Below are positions 22,700 through 42,698 of a DNA stretch of 64,000 bases, piece after piece. Below the pieces are notes generated by a model. The model was not told the DNA's origin. It searched no databases and saw nothing but the letters and a program-made list of their open reading frames with translations. This stretch comes from Gordius sp. MW1 (taxonomy: Eukaryota > Nematomorpha > Gordioida > Gordea > Gordiidae). Numbering within the stretch: position 1 is the stretch's first letter; the number at the start of each line of letters is the position of its first letter. The stretch is taken from assembly GCA_964036665.1 (NCBI GenBank), contig OZ038533.1:4574001-4638000 (forward strand), read 5' to 3'. Made by a program: the position numbers and the translations under genes.

Positions 22700-24215
22700 A
22701 TTTTGCCCTCAACAGTGTTTCCAAATTTTATTATTTTGATTAAAATATTTTTAACTATCCCTATAACTTCATATTCATGCGAAAGATCGTTCTCATTGCT
22801 AAAACGGATTAAAACTATCTTCGTTCCAAAATTGGACAAGATAGGTTATCTTCCTTAGCTTTATTGAGCTTAGAACATGACTTTATACATGTTAATATCC
22901 CGGATGATATTATAAATTCGTTTGCAGCATCGAGTAAAAGGCGTAATGAACTACTATTAAAAGACTAATTTTAATATTTATGGAAAATTACTGGGCTTTT
23001 AAACTTGTTTTGAACTTTTTAACTCCTTCAAAATATATTAAAAGATTATTAAATTTACGAAAATTCCATTCTGGATTCAATTTAATTGTCCATCTCACAT
23101 GCTTATTGTTTAACATATCTTGCATATTTTTATGAACTACATGCGCGTATAAAGCCAATGATTTTCCAAAAAATAGTTTATACACCATTTTTTCCCTTTA
23201 TTAGTGATATCCCATCATAAGTTTGATAAATTAATATTAATAAAAAATTTCTGAATTTTAAAGACAATTGTTTACGCTTCAAAACTTTCAAAAGATAAAA
23301 ATCCTAAAAAAATTCCTTTTGTGTGTCAGTGGATCCAACAAAGTGTACATAAACGCTAAGTTTTCATCTGCATCTCGCATATTTGACTTCATCTAAAATT
23401 ATTAAATAAAATTTTGATTCATCTAATTTTGACAGAATATTTTTAAAATTCATTTACCCGTTAAATTTTTTAGTTCATTTTAATTTTTAGGTGGTGTAAG
23501 GGGGGGGGGGGGCGGGTTGTGCAAATGTATCTATAATATTATCAGGGGTTACTTTCTAAACACTCATTCTCGAACGAATTTTGATTTCTTAATTAATTTT
23601 TTTATATTTATTTTACAATTTCGCCCTTTGAGGATCTAACGTTAAAAAAGGCTTTTAAATATTCTCATTGTTTTCCTGATATAAATTCTGCCTGAAAATG
23701 CTGCTAATATCGCATATATAAAATTAAAATTTGTTATTATATGGTCAAGATTTTTTGGGGTCTTGGAAACAAAGTATTTTTATAAAAATTTGTTGTATAG
23801 TGTTTTACTATTTGTATTATTTTCTAAAATGTCTAAGATCTCTTGCCAAAATCCCCGTTCCACTATTATACCATGTGAAATGTTCTATATTGTTTCAACT
23901 ACATGACTTTGTTTTATTTATGAATAAACTTTATTTATTTTAGGCCCGATAAACATGAGGGGTTATAGAAAAAATACACAAAGCAGTAGCGGAATTATAA
24001 GTTTGTCCAGCGTTTATGAGGGAAAATTTTCAATTACGTTTGACCCATGGGCGTTTTTAATTAGGGGGGGGGCAAAACTTATTTTTTTTAATTTCTAAGG
24101 GTTTTTGTTATTTTTTTGTCCCCCCCCCTATCTACGCCCATGGTTTGACCCCTTTCCACTTGTTTGAAATCAAAGCTCGGAACCCCCCAAGGCAAAAGGC
24201 TAGCTACGCTATTGA
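22700..24215. mobile_element. Decayed hAT element
   Basis: It ends at 24215 with CCAAGGCAAAAGGCTAGCTACGC, an inverted form of the end at 8231. At 24046-24145 lies an internal or nested pair, CATGGGCG...CTACGCCCATGG. The + strand 22737-22968 encodes a hAT dimerisation remnant. The - strand 23188-22988 has a short frame (KLFFGKSLALYAHVVHKN) that may be another transposase part. Pieces are shuffled in strand, so this is probably two merged insertions. Confidence 0.6.
22737..22968 (+). pseudogene. hAT transposase C-terminal dimerisation remnant
   Basis: Read in two frames, the segment gives TSYSCERSFSLLKRIKTI, then LALLSLEHDFIHVNIPDD, and ends NELLLKD with a stop. This matches the hAT-family C-terminal dimerisation domain (T-S-x-x-x-E-R-x-F-S, then the leucine-rich helix) as found in zinc-finger MYM-like hAT proteins. 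The frame break near 22850 disables it. Confidence 0.75.
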
Positions 24216-24904
24216 TTTCATCCATTAAACTTTATTAAATTAACAAATATATTTTAAGCTACATTTTTTGATAGCTATATATACATTAGATTATGGCAAT
24301 TAAAAAATAAAATAATATAAATTACGGAATAAGATAAATTAATCATCATTTTGATATTAATTATGAAATATTATTATATATAATGTCATTAATTTAAAAG
24401 ATATGTCTATTATTTATGCAATGAAAGATTTATAACCTTAACCCGACCCGGATTCCATAGTCAGCATCGGAATTAAAGGGGGTCAAAAATGATTTAGGAA
24501 GGGGCAAAATAATATTTTGATAATAATTTTGCCATGATTTTAAAGAATTTTTGGGGGTTTAGGGGGCAAGCCCGAGTATATTCATAATCATCTATTGCTC
24601 GCACCTTAAGGTCTTTGCCATTTGGATGGGCTTGAATTATCTCAAGAGCAAGGCAATTAAAATATTAAATTAACCGCCAATAAATTCTGATTCTAGCCTG
24701 TTCCTGAAGTCAATTCCCACTGCCACGTATAGCTGTCCGGGGGAAAAGCATTATGTGTTCAAATCTAAGCCACAAATACACATATTGCTGATATGTTAAT
24801 AAACTATTAGAATAGTTTTTATAAATAGAATACTTCAGTCTTTTTGAAAGATTATTTGCATTGCCGTATTTGCATGTATGACGTCATGAATTTGGGTATG
24901 CATG

Positions 24905-26780
24905 ATATTAATTGCTATGCAATTTATGGGCTCACTTTCCATTTTCCGAAGTCACGCACCGAACGTGGATGTCACGCACTTTTAATTTTTGTTATTTGTT
25001 AATTTAATTTAACCAGTTTTTGGGTTCGAATCCCGGGATTTTTTTTTCTATTATGATTGTTCCTGTTACTACCATTGATAATAAGACTTTTTGGCCGTCC
25101 GTTGGGTGCTGACCAATAAAAAAAATGACCATTTGGCCAAAGTGTGAAGCGAAATTATTTTTGCGTTTTTTTTTGACTCATATGATTGTTCTTGTTCCTA
25201 CCATTGATAATAAGACTTTCTGGTCGTCCGTTGGCTGCTGTCCAATGGAATCGTGGATGTCACGCACCGAACCGAACGTGGATATGCACTTTTAATTTTT
25301 GTTAATTTAACCAGTTTTTGGGTTCGAATCTCGGTTTTTTTTTTGAATATTATTATTGTAACTGTTACTACCATTGATAATATGACTTTTTGGCCGTCCG
25401 CTGGCTACTGACCACTGTAAAAAAATGACCATTTGGCCAAAATGTTAAACTAAATTTTTTTTTGCGTTTTTTTAACCAGTTTTTGGGTTCGAATCCCGGG
25501 ATTTTTTTTTTCTATTATGATTGTTCCTGTTACTACCATTAATAATAAGACTTTTTGGCCGTCCGTTGGGTGCTGACCAATAAACAAAATGACCATTTGG
25601 CCAAAGTGTGAAGCGAAATTATTTTTGCGTTTTTTTTTGACTCTTATGATTGTTCTTGTTCCTACCATTGATAATAAGACTTTTTGGCCGTCCGTTGGCT
25701 GCTGACCAATGGAATCGTGGATGTCACGCACCGAACCGAACGTGGATACGCACTTTAAATTTTCGTTAATTTAACCAGTTTTTGGGTTCGAATCTCGGGT
25801 TTTTTTTTGAATATTATTATTGTAACTGTTACTACCATTGATAATATGACTTTTTGGCCGTCCGCTGGCTACTGACCACTGTAAAAAAATGACCATTTGG
25901 CCAAAATGTTAAACGAAATTTTTTTTTGCGTTTTTTTTGACTCTTATGATTGTTCTTGTTCCTACCATTGATAATAAGACTTTTTGGCCGTCCGTTGGCT
26001 GCTGACCAATGGAATCGTGGATGTCTTGCACCGAATGTCTTTTTTGTTTACTTTTAATTTTTGTTAATTTAACCAGTTTTTGGGTTCGAATCCCGGAGTT
26101 TTTTTTGACTCTTATGTTTGTTACTGTTACTACCATTGATAATATGACCTTTTGGCCGTCCGTTGGCTACTGACCACTGTAAAAAAAATGACCATTTGGC
26201 CAAAGTATGAAACGAAATTTTTTTTTTGCGTTTTTTTTGACTCTTATGATTTTTCCTGTTACTACCATTGATAATAAGACTTTTTGGCCGTCCGTTGGGT
26301 TCTGACCACTGTAAAAAAATGACCATTTGGCCAAAGTGTGAAACGAAATTTTTTTTGCGTTTTTTTTGACTCTTATGATTGTTCTTGTTACTATCATTGA
26401 TAATATGACCTTTTGGCCGTCCGTTGGCTACTGACCACTGTAAAAAAATGACCATTGGCCAAAATGTGAATCGAAAATTTTTTTTCTCCTTTTTTTCGCT
26501 AACATTGATTTATAGACCATCTGTTGGTACTGACCAATTAAAAAAAATGCCCATTGGCCAAGATGTGATTCGAAATTTTTTTTTTCGTTTTTGATTTGAC
26601 TATTATAAATTTATATCCACTTTTACCGTGTCCTGGCTGCTGACCAATGAAAAAAATGACCATTGACCAAAATGTGATTCGAAAATTATTTTTTCGTTTT
26701 TTTGACTATTATGAATTTATATCCACTTTTACCGTGTGCTGGCTGCTGACCAATGGAAAAAAATGACCTTAGGTAACTTT
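24905..26780 (+). repeat. tRNA-boxed satellite array, left arm
   Basis: About ten units of roughly 130-170 bp each. A full unit reads: AACCAGTTTTTGGGTTCGAATC (a perfect tRNA B box), a T-run, GACTCTTATGATTGTTC, ACTACCATTGATAATAAGAC, TTTTTGGCCGTCCGTTGG, CTGACCA, and AAAATGACCATTTGGCCAAA. Some units lack the B-box part. The array starts after ATTAATTGCTATGCAATTTATGGGCTCAC (24907-24935). An inverted counterpart lies at 40795-41790. The short open frames inside come from the repeat and differ from unit to unit. Confidence 0.88.
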
Positions 26781-28162
26781 TTATGTTTGTTATTAAGTTT
26801 TATTAATTATATTGTCTAAGTTTCTAAATTTTTAATTGATTTTATTACGTTTTTCGTTGCTTTTTCTATTTTTATATGTTCAAAATTTATAAATTTTACT
26901 CGAAATTTAAATTTTAGATAAATAGCTCTAATTCCATTTCCGAAATTTTAATATGAAATTCCAACAATATTCTTCCATTTATAACTACTTCCCTAAAAAA
27001 ATAACTTTTCAATGGAGAAAAGTAGTAGAAAAGTAGTAGCCAGGGTAATTTACAAATTATTATAAATCACTCGAGATTCTAGAATTTAATTTAGAAAATG
27101 TTAGTACTAATTCAGTAGGAGAAGAAGGGTAACATAGAGATCAGGCAGGATCAGGGTTATAATATAAGCTAAATATAAATAGATTCTAGAATCTATTTCC
27201 ATATAAAAAGAAAGATTAAGTATTTGTTATATCTTTCTTAGTTAATCGTTCATCTATTTCAGCTAAACCGAATTCAAAAAGGCATACGACAACAACGAGA
27301 TGTTGTAATAGGCTTCGGGGCTCAAAAAAAAGCTAATAGATCATTTTTGAATATCCCATTTTTTATACCATTTTTGAATATCTATACTATTTTATTTTTA
27401 GATATCTTATTAATTAATCTAATTATTATTACATCTTATATTTAAAAGTCATATTTTTGAATATCTAACCCATTTTCATATATTTAAATTTTATTTTCAA
27501 ATTTGCTATGCGGCATACACCTCATAAGACATCAAGTACATTTTAGGGTCTAAATTTTTTATTAGCTTTTTTCTGATCATATTTCCTAGATACGCCTATG
27601 ACAGTGAACAAAAGTAAGTTTTTAAATTCACTTGACGGCGTCGCGCATCTGTGCATCACATCCCATTATCGATTAATTTATTATAAAGGGGAGAGAGGGG
27701 AGGGGAAAGGGGAGAAACAGTGGAGCCCCTTATAATTCTAATCCTGCTTACGTCATGCAAATAAAATTGTTATTTAGCACAACGCTCTCTCCTAAAAATT
27801 TTAGCCAAAGTTTTAATAAATTTCAAATTAATTATGGATTTAAAGGGGGCAACTGCCCCTCTTTGCCACCCACTGGCTACACCGATGTTTATTTGTACCT
27901 TCAAGGTCGATAGATATTAGGCTTATTATCTCTATACAGGGGCGAAGCCAGGTTTTGGATTGGGGGGGGGCAAAACATTTAAAAGTAAAAATAAAATATT
28001 TAAACTCATTTATTTATAATTATTTATACATTAAGGTATATATTTTTTCTTTTTAACTTTCTTTTTAGGTTTTCTATGAAATCACAATCTAATTAAATGA
28101 AATATATTAACCCAGTAAAAAAATATATATACTTTTATAAGGTTAAAAATATATTACATAGT
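26781..28162. other. No gene; carries one inverted block and weak hAT ends
   Basis: The block at about 27350-27460 (TTTTTGAATATCTATACTATTTTATT...) is inverted at 40685-40795. Two hAT-like end motifs sit at 27590 and 27941 (GGGGCGAAGCCAGG, then a G-run). No coding recognised. Confidence 0.5.
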
Positions 28163-28475
28163 TGGCTGTCTTAGCCAAGGGGGAAACCCTAGTAATTATC
28201 CTACCCCCTATAGGGATTCTAGCCCCTTCTCACCTTTCTCGCCCATAAATTGCATAGCAAATAAGCTACATTTATACGTAGAATAGATGAGTCGTCCCCT
28301 CTTCCCTTCTCCCCCTTCTCCGGGGGTCTGGGGGCGGAGCCCCCAGGAGATGGGGGTTTGGGGGCAGAGCCCCCAACGGGGGACTGGGGGCGGAGCCCCC
28401 AGCAGGGGGTTTGGGGGCGAAGCCCCCAAGGGGGTCTGGGGGCGAAGCCCCCAGTTACGCCCGAAGGGCGTATTT
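28163..28475 (+). repeat. TIR-type repeat with five G+C hairpin units, left copy
   Basis: It begins TTAGCCAAGGGGGAAACCCTAG, continues with CCCCCTATAGGG, CATAAATTGCATAGCAAAT and GATGAGTCGTCCCC. From 28322 to 28455 come five tandem units of 25-28 bp, each holding GGGGGCGGAGCCCCC or a close variant (hairpin with a GNAG loop). It ends with CGCCCGAAGGGCG. An inverted counterpart is at 39105-39395. Confidence 0.85.
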
Positions 28476-28705
28476 TTTATTAAGTGAGGAAGAAGGAGGG
28501 GCGGCTGCTTTCTATAAATCCAAAAGCTCTTTGAAGCTTATTTAAATATTGGCTAATTATTATCAAAAAAATATTTTTTAACCCCCTCAAATTTCGATGC
28601 AGGGACGCTACCGCCCATGCTATATGGTATTTTTACAAGTAGAATAGAATACTTCAGCGTTCAGCCTTTTAACATAGATTATTCACACTGTTGCATTTTA
28701 GAGTA

Positions 28706-30339
28706 GGGGAGACCGGGGCTATCGCGATTAAAAATTTTCAAAAAGGTCTGGACAAAAATTGTTAACCGATTTTCATATACTTTTTTTAGAAAATATTCGT
28801 GTCTAGAGTGTTTTTCAAAGGAAAAAAAATATGGCAATACAGTTGATAGATTTTTCGTAATACGGGTTTAAAAAAAAGACAACTCGTATAAATTTCGAAA
28901 ACTACCCGGGGTTATCGCGTCCTTTCGAAGGGGCTATCGCGTCCTCTCTAATATAAAGCTCCAAAACTAAAAACTAATTGATTACCTAGGCCTAAATAAC
29001 CAAATTTTTTAATGTTTATAATCTTTTGTAACTTATAAATGTTGATAATATTCTTTAAGAGTGGTTTATCAGAGATTGTTGTTAAATTATTACCTAATGA
29101 AACTAAGTGAATGGTTTAAATTGCAAAACATTAAGTTTATAAAAACTTTAAAGCTTAAAAAGTTTGATATAATAATTTTATAAGAGGATTAATGTGTTTT
29201 TATGTTAAAATTAATGACTTATAATTGCATATGCTTTATGTGAAAGTATTAAAAAGTTTTTTATATTTTAATATAAAACTTTTCATAGAGATTTAACATA
29301 TAAAGTGCCTTTTCTAAGATTTCTGTGCTAGAATCATTGATTTATATGCCTTATTACACAAATATCATTTAAAATGAATAATTGTTAAACAAGGTTAAGG
29401 TTTACAAATAATGCAAATTTATATTATGTGCTTAAAAATGTCAAAATATTAGAAGTTCATAATCTACTAAAGCTTATAAAATTTTACATATCAATTACTT
29501 TATCAAATTTTTGTGCTAGAATCATTGATTTAAATCTTTATTGGTATAAAAATGTCATGTAATTATTAAAGATGGTTAGGATTTACATTTAATGCAAATA
29601 TAGAAAATATCATAATTGCAGCAGGATCCATGAGCCCAGAGGGAGCATTTCCTACAGCTGAACCAGTCTTCATTATTATGATGATTTGTATAATCTTTGC
29701 CACAGGCAATTATTTTGTGATCTGATCAATTTTTTAGTAATCTTACCTTGGCATTTGGCCACCTTTTCTCTTACCTTTTTTTTATGAGGTGATGATGTGA
29801 GTATTGTTGACACTTGCTGTCTAGTTGAAGTTTTTCTAGTTAAAATGGGATGGGGATAAAGTGATTCTGGATTAAAATTATTTAGGGACACTTCATTATT
29901 GGTAGTTTGAGATTCATTGAGATTAAAAAAGTGAATGAGTGAAAAGGAAACGATAGCCCCGGTTGCGATAGCCCCGGCATGATCATTGAACTTTAAGTTG
30001 TGCTTAAGATGATACAACTCGTCAAAAAAATATTTGAATATAAATATAATAAAAGAGTTACTTCTTCTTACCTTGGTATATATTTCAGGTTGGCAGAATA
30101 AGTAGTTTTTAAATAATTTACAAAATACAAAAAAATAAAAAAGGACGTTTTAGCCCCGAAAAACCTTTTTTTCTACATAATTTTTTTGTAAGAAAGGTTA
30201 ATCCAAATATTTTTTGTGCCTAACATGTGCCTTAATAAAATACATTTATGATTATAATTTGAGGTCTTAATAAACATAAATGACAAAAATAATCGAGAAG
30301 ACGCTATAGCCCCGGGTAAAAGATAGCCCCGGTCTCCCC
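28706..30339. mobile_element. pogo/jerky-like DNA transposon remnant
   Basis: The ends are near-perfect inverted repeats: GGGGAGACCGGGGCTATC at 28706 and its complement GATAGCCCCGGTCTCCCC ending 30339. Both are flanked by TA, as expected for Tc1/mariner-pogo insertions. The motif GGGGCTATCG (or complement) recurs near both ends (28911, 28931, 29961, 29972, 30305). The only coding left is the C-terminal transposase piece on the - strand. The interior is AT-rich. Confidence 0.82.
29676..30017 (-). pseudogene. pogo/jerky-like transposase C-terminus
   Basis: A 113-residue frame. Its middle part, PESLYPHPILTRKTS then VSTILTSSPHKKKVREK, resembles the tail that follows the DDE domain in jerky/Tigger-type transposases (P-x-P...S-x-I-L-T-x-T/S-P-x-K). 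The DDE residues themselves are not present. The stretch AGAIATGAIVS near the start is simply two GGGGCTATCG motifs read as codons, so that part is not conserved coding. Confidence 0.6.
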
Positions 30340-30472
30340 TATCTCAGTATGACGTCATGAAGTTGCGTATAATTGACACCTCATTAAGTGTTAAAAGTAT
30401 AAACCAAAAATATAAGGCCTATTCTTAGACCTACCAAATATGCACAAAATTTTTCATAAAATTACAAACATG

Positions 30473-30640
30473 GGCGAAGCCAGGTTTTAAAAGGGGGGGC
30501 GAAACATTTGAAAGTTTAATAGGGTGGGGCAAAACATAAAATTTTATAATTTTTAAGAGTTTTTGCATTAAATTTTTTTTCGTCATTTAAAGGGGGGGGG
30601 GGGTGGGACAGCCGCTCCCCCCCCCCCATTGTCTACATGA
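30473..30640. mobile_element. hAT-like MITE, degenerate
   Basis: Left end CATGGGCGAAGCCAGG with a following G-run. Right part GACAGCCGCTCCCC and a C-run ending near TTGTCTACATGA. Confidence 0.45.
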
Positions 30641-30859
30641 TTACAAACACCTTGACACGAGAATTTTATATATTAGCCTTTAACTTTCGAAAAAATACGA
30701 TAAAATTCTATTAGATTTTATCTGAATTGCAATGTTAATGCTGTGAAATGACCTGTTACATGATTGCTTTTATAGAAAGTTTAGCTAAAAAATATATCAA
30801 GATATGCAAGAGAATTCAAGTATTCATATTGCCGAAACCAACTACAAGGTATTCTTTGG

Positions 30860-31320
30860 ACAAAATCCTTCTATAATTTATTTTCATTCGCGTTTCTGGC
30901 AAAACAATTAAAGAATTCGGAGGAAATATTATTTGGAATTTTGCCAAAACTTGTTTCTTGTCCAAAAACCGTTCATTTTCTTTGCATATCGAGGTTTCTT
31001 ATGTTCAAAATCATACAACTTAGCCTTAGGGTCGAATACTATTACTAAAGTTTCTGTTAACTGTCTGACTTGCTGAAGATCTAGGTCCTTTTATGCAATT
31101 GCTTGCATAATATATCCAGATTGTCGTAGAGAAGTGAGCCAAGTTGCAGCTTCTGTTGCAACATCGTGATCATACCAGCTTGCTTCAATTTCTCCTTATT
31201 TGGTTTCTCTTCCATTTCTGACAACATTTCAATTAAAACTTCAGTTTGAATAGATTAAATAGATTGACACTTTTATTAGCGATTCTTAGGGAATTAGCTC
31301 CCACTCCAGATGACGCTGGG
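30860..31320 (-). pseudogene. Decayed transposon coding, family unclear
   Basis: On the - strand a broken frame gives HDVATEAATWLTSLRQSGY near 31160 and KLYDFEHKKPRYAKKMNGF near 31000. Stops interrupt it. Its position between hAT-like end motifs (30473 and the CCTGGCTACGCGCC at 31445) suggests hAT transposase origin, but I do not recognise a diagnostic motif. Confidence 0.35.
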
Positions 31321-31479
31321 AAAAAGAAAATATGAAATTTTTTCATAATGACTTTTTTATACCAGATTTTATAATATTGATGTTGAAAATAATGTTATAA
31401 AAATTTTGGAAATTTCCCCCCCCCCCCCCTCGTAGAAAATCCTGGCTACGCGCCTGGTATGGCCCTAATGCCTTGAACA

Positions 31480-32070
31480 TTTGATTAATAATAGTTATTG
31501 TTAAATGGCGTTTTAATTAAATTAAGGGACTAAAGGGATTATATAATAGGTCAATTAGTTGACGGTTTATTTAATAAAAAGCTATTATACATACGTCTTT
31601 TATAATTAAAATTCCTTGCTGGCACCAGGTTATAAATCCAATTAGCTTTTAAATAGGTTTTGCGAGGAGCTTTTAATATAAATATCACACACCCTAATCA
31701 AGTGGCACATTTGTATATTACTAGGAAAACCATCATAAAAATTTTATATGGAGTTAAGGGGAAGAAGATAGACGTGCTTAAAGCTAGATATTTCATCAAG
31801 GTTATGGAGTAAAGAAATTTATTGTTAAATAATGTAGTAGCCTGTAAATGTAATATTGAAATAAGGGTTTAAAACGATTCACCGGTGTAAGGATAGGGAT
31901 AAATTTAGCCAAATTAGTCTTTAATTCAATAATAGCATTAGATGGCATGTAAATAAAAGTTATTATTATTTGATTGGCTGTTACCACCCGTCTTAATCGG
32001 GAACTCACTTCATAATATAGTAGCTATTTAGAAATATGTTAAATGCAAATGTGGTAACAAATAGAAGTAT
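31480..32070. other. Intergenic, no feature seen
   Basis: AT-rich, no supported feature. Confidence 0.4.
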
Positions 32071-32079
32071 GATGAGAGT

Positions 32080-32246
32080 CATGGGCGTAGCCAGAATTGG
32101 ATTTAGAGGGGGGCAATAAACATTTCGGCAAGGGCAAAATGATAATTTTTAGTAACTTTGGTCATAATTAAATTAAATTTGAAAATTTTGGGATATAGAG
32201 GGGGGCAGCTGCCTCTCCCTGACGACACCCATTGGCTACGCTCATA
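32080..32246. mobile_element. hAT-like MITE (CATGGGCGTAGCC family)
   Basis: Left end CATGGGCGTAGCCAG, right end TTGGCTACGCTCATA. The flanking octamers ATGAGAGT and GTGAGATT agree at six of eight positions, consistent with an old hAT target duplication. Confidence 0.7.
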
Positions 32247-32259
32247 GTGAGATTGATTG

Positions 32260-33400
32260 AACGATATGATTTTATAAAGAACCTTGTCTTTAAAATGTCG
32301 TTAAGTTTTATAAAACTAAAAGGTCGATTACAATTAATAAAGATGTTCCATCTGGCTCACAGATTGGGCCGAGTAAAAGGCTGTAAGTCGCAACTTTATG
32401 GCTAAAAAAATAGTGAATCATACAATGGCGCAGCTAGGGTGAGCTGAGGGTGCCAAGGCCCCCCCCCCACCGGCCCTCCAAAAGACAAATCTTGGTCTCT
32501 TAGCCCCTCAGGCAAAATTTTTCAATCAAATTACGAGTATTTAACTAAAAATTAATATGATACTAAATATAGGTATTTATAATTAATTTTTTAATTGAGC
32601 TAGCAGACTTTTTGCTCGCTACTCTTCAATAACACTGGTCAAAAACAACCGACAAATGGTTTGCAGAGTCTGGTAGAGTTTTTTAATGTGAACACGAATA
32701 TATTTTTCTTTTTTCCCCTATACATCAAGTTTTTAAAATATTTGCTGTCAAAGTTGCTAATAACAGCGATTTTGGCACTTTCCAAACTTCATTAAAGTGC
32801 ATATTGATCGTTAAAATTTTAATTTAACTAATTTGATTTATAAATAAAGGGGAGAGGAATTTATTACAAATCATTTTTTTTTATCCTGGCATATAATAAG
32901 TTAAATACAAAATTAATTTATCCTAACCCTTCACATAAAAATTGCCCCAGCCGATTTTATATGCTCTAGCTTAGTTACTTTAAGAACAATACATAATTTA
33001 TTTATACAAGTAAATAGTTTTAAAGCAACGTTGACTTTTACTAATGCGGGCCTGATGCGGCGCAATTTTTGGGTTTATCTGCGGGCAGGGTGCTGGCCTA
33101 AAAAAATAGATTTGTGAGGTTATGGGTGGGGCCTTACCCTAAAGTTTCGGCCCATGGGGCGACCTTTAGCCTGTGGCAATTTGTTGATGTTAAAGAATAG
33201 GGAGCAAATAAAATTTGCTAATGGCAAAATAATGCTAGTTAAGATGTGAGGAGGGGATGGTAAACAAGATTATGAAGATCTAAGCTTTGGGAACATAATT
33301 TAGATAGGGACTGGAAGCGGTACGAGCTAAATCGAATGAGATTAGGTACAGGTTTTAAGGTGAATGTCACAAAAGGACAAGTGGCTATAAAGTTCATAGA
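32260..33400. other. Intergenic, no gene seen
   Basis: A worn hAT-like end (GCGCAGCTAGGGTG, C-run) lies at 32430-32475. Otherwise nothing recognisable. Confidence 0.45.
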
Positions 33401-33411
33401 AAGGGTATAGG

Positions 33412-33552
33412 CATTGGCGTAGCCAGGGGCGAAATTTTTTTTCCAATGCAAATACTTTAGAAAATTAAATTTTTTTTTGTTTTGCCCCCCTCTAATTGAA
33501 CTTTTAAACGTTTTGCCCCCCCCCCCTAATCAAAAACCTGGCTAAGCCCATG
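33412..33552. mobile_element. hAT-like MITE (CATGGGCGTAGCC family)
   Basis: Left end CATTGGCGTAGCCAGG, right end CCTGGCTAAGCCCATG. The interior is the same TTTTGCCCCCC / TTTAAACGTTTTGCC sequence as in the 37341 copy. Confidence 0.7.
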
Positions 33553-34026
33553 GTGTTAGGAAAAAGATACCTAAGTAAAATAGTTGGCTCCCTCCCCTAA
33601 GTAAAATAGTTGGCTCCCTCCCCCACGAGGGCTAAAAGCTAGCTGCTAGCGCAGTCAAAATTTTGATTAGAAGTTTAAGTAGGTGCAAAATAGTATTCTA
33701 GAAATTTCCCTATGAAGGCATTTTTTAAATTTAAGTGAGGGGGTACAAAGATATTCTGTCCTCTCCTCCCGTGGTACTTTTTATAAAGCTTATAACATAT
33801 CATCCCTACACTTTTGCAACAGTCAATCAAATATGAGCGACGTTATTATATAGGGTTCCGTGAAAATTTTTCCCATAAAAATCAAAATTGTTCTCCTTTT
33901 ACCTCACATCTCACATCAATAAATTAATAATAATGTTCAATAAATGGAAGGTAAAATTCCTTAAAACCGTCGATATTTAGCACATTTTAATTGCCCAATA
34001 ACTCCAAAAAAATCATTTGGCCCCTC

Positions 34027-42089
<8,063 letters not shown>

Positions 42090-42173
42090 AATATAAGCAT
42101 AAATATTTCAAATTTGTCATCAATTGTGTTTTTTCTGTTTTTATTTGTAAATTTGTGGACATTTAGCTGTATT

Positions 42174-42179
42174 AATAAA
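42174..42179 (+). terminator. Poly(A) signal of the homeobox gene
   Basis: AATAAA, 85 nt after the stop codon. Confidence 0.6.
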
Positions 42180-42646
42180 ATGATTATACTTAGAAAGATC
42201 GTAATATATATTGCTAAAATAGTAACATTACTGGCTAGATTTATCAGAACATCCATTGCGTATAAAACATGCATAAAAATCTAAATTGTTTATTTAATAA
42301 TAAAGTTTATTTACAAAAAAAGAATATATACTCATGCCAAATTTGAAAGGCGTTTTAAATAACCAATTTCAAGTTCCAATACAAGACATGCATTGAAAAG
42401 TAATATTGTACCGTTTAATAAAACCAAAAGCCTCATTGTAATTGATAATAGGCGCATAATTTATAAAAACAATATAAAATTCATTAAGAGAAGGAAAAGG
42501 CAAATTATGCAAGAAAAAGCAAAATTCTAAATTTACCAAAGAAACTTCTCATTTTACGTGAACAAATTTTTTAAAACCCATGCTGTGAAATCCTTTCAAC
42601 CTTTAGTTATATTTCTTTGCCAATATTTAAAAAATAATTCTTGCAC

Positions 42647-42652
42647 TTTATT
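42647..42652 (-). terminator. Poly(A) signal of the mS39 gene
   Basis: AATAAA on the - strand, about 47 nt after the stop codon. Confidence 0.6.
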
Positions 42653-42698
42653 AAGCGCCACATGTTTTTTATATTACATAAACGTATAATAACAAACA

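Larger units (their letters stand above)
42090..42698. other. Convergent intergenic gap between two host genes
   Basis: The 609 bp between the stop of the homeobox gene (+) and the stop of mS39 (-) contain only AT-rich DNA and one poly(A) signal for each strand. Confidence 0.7.

Noticed and set aside
25450-26455. Overlapping frames with repeated HFGQMVI..WSVANGRPKGHIIN
   Set aside because: These are translations of the satellite units; the same text recurs at 41102-41625 in the inverted array.
24905-26780. CRISPR-like array
   Set aside because: Units are 130-170 bp of similar sequence without constant short repeats and unique spacers, and the genome is animal.
28208-28487. Frames on both strands full of GVWG/PQTP repeats
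   Set aside because: By-products of the G+C hairpin units.
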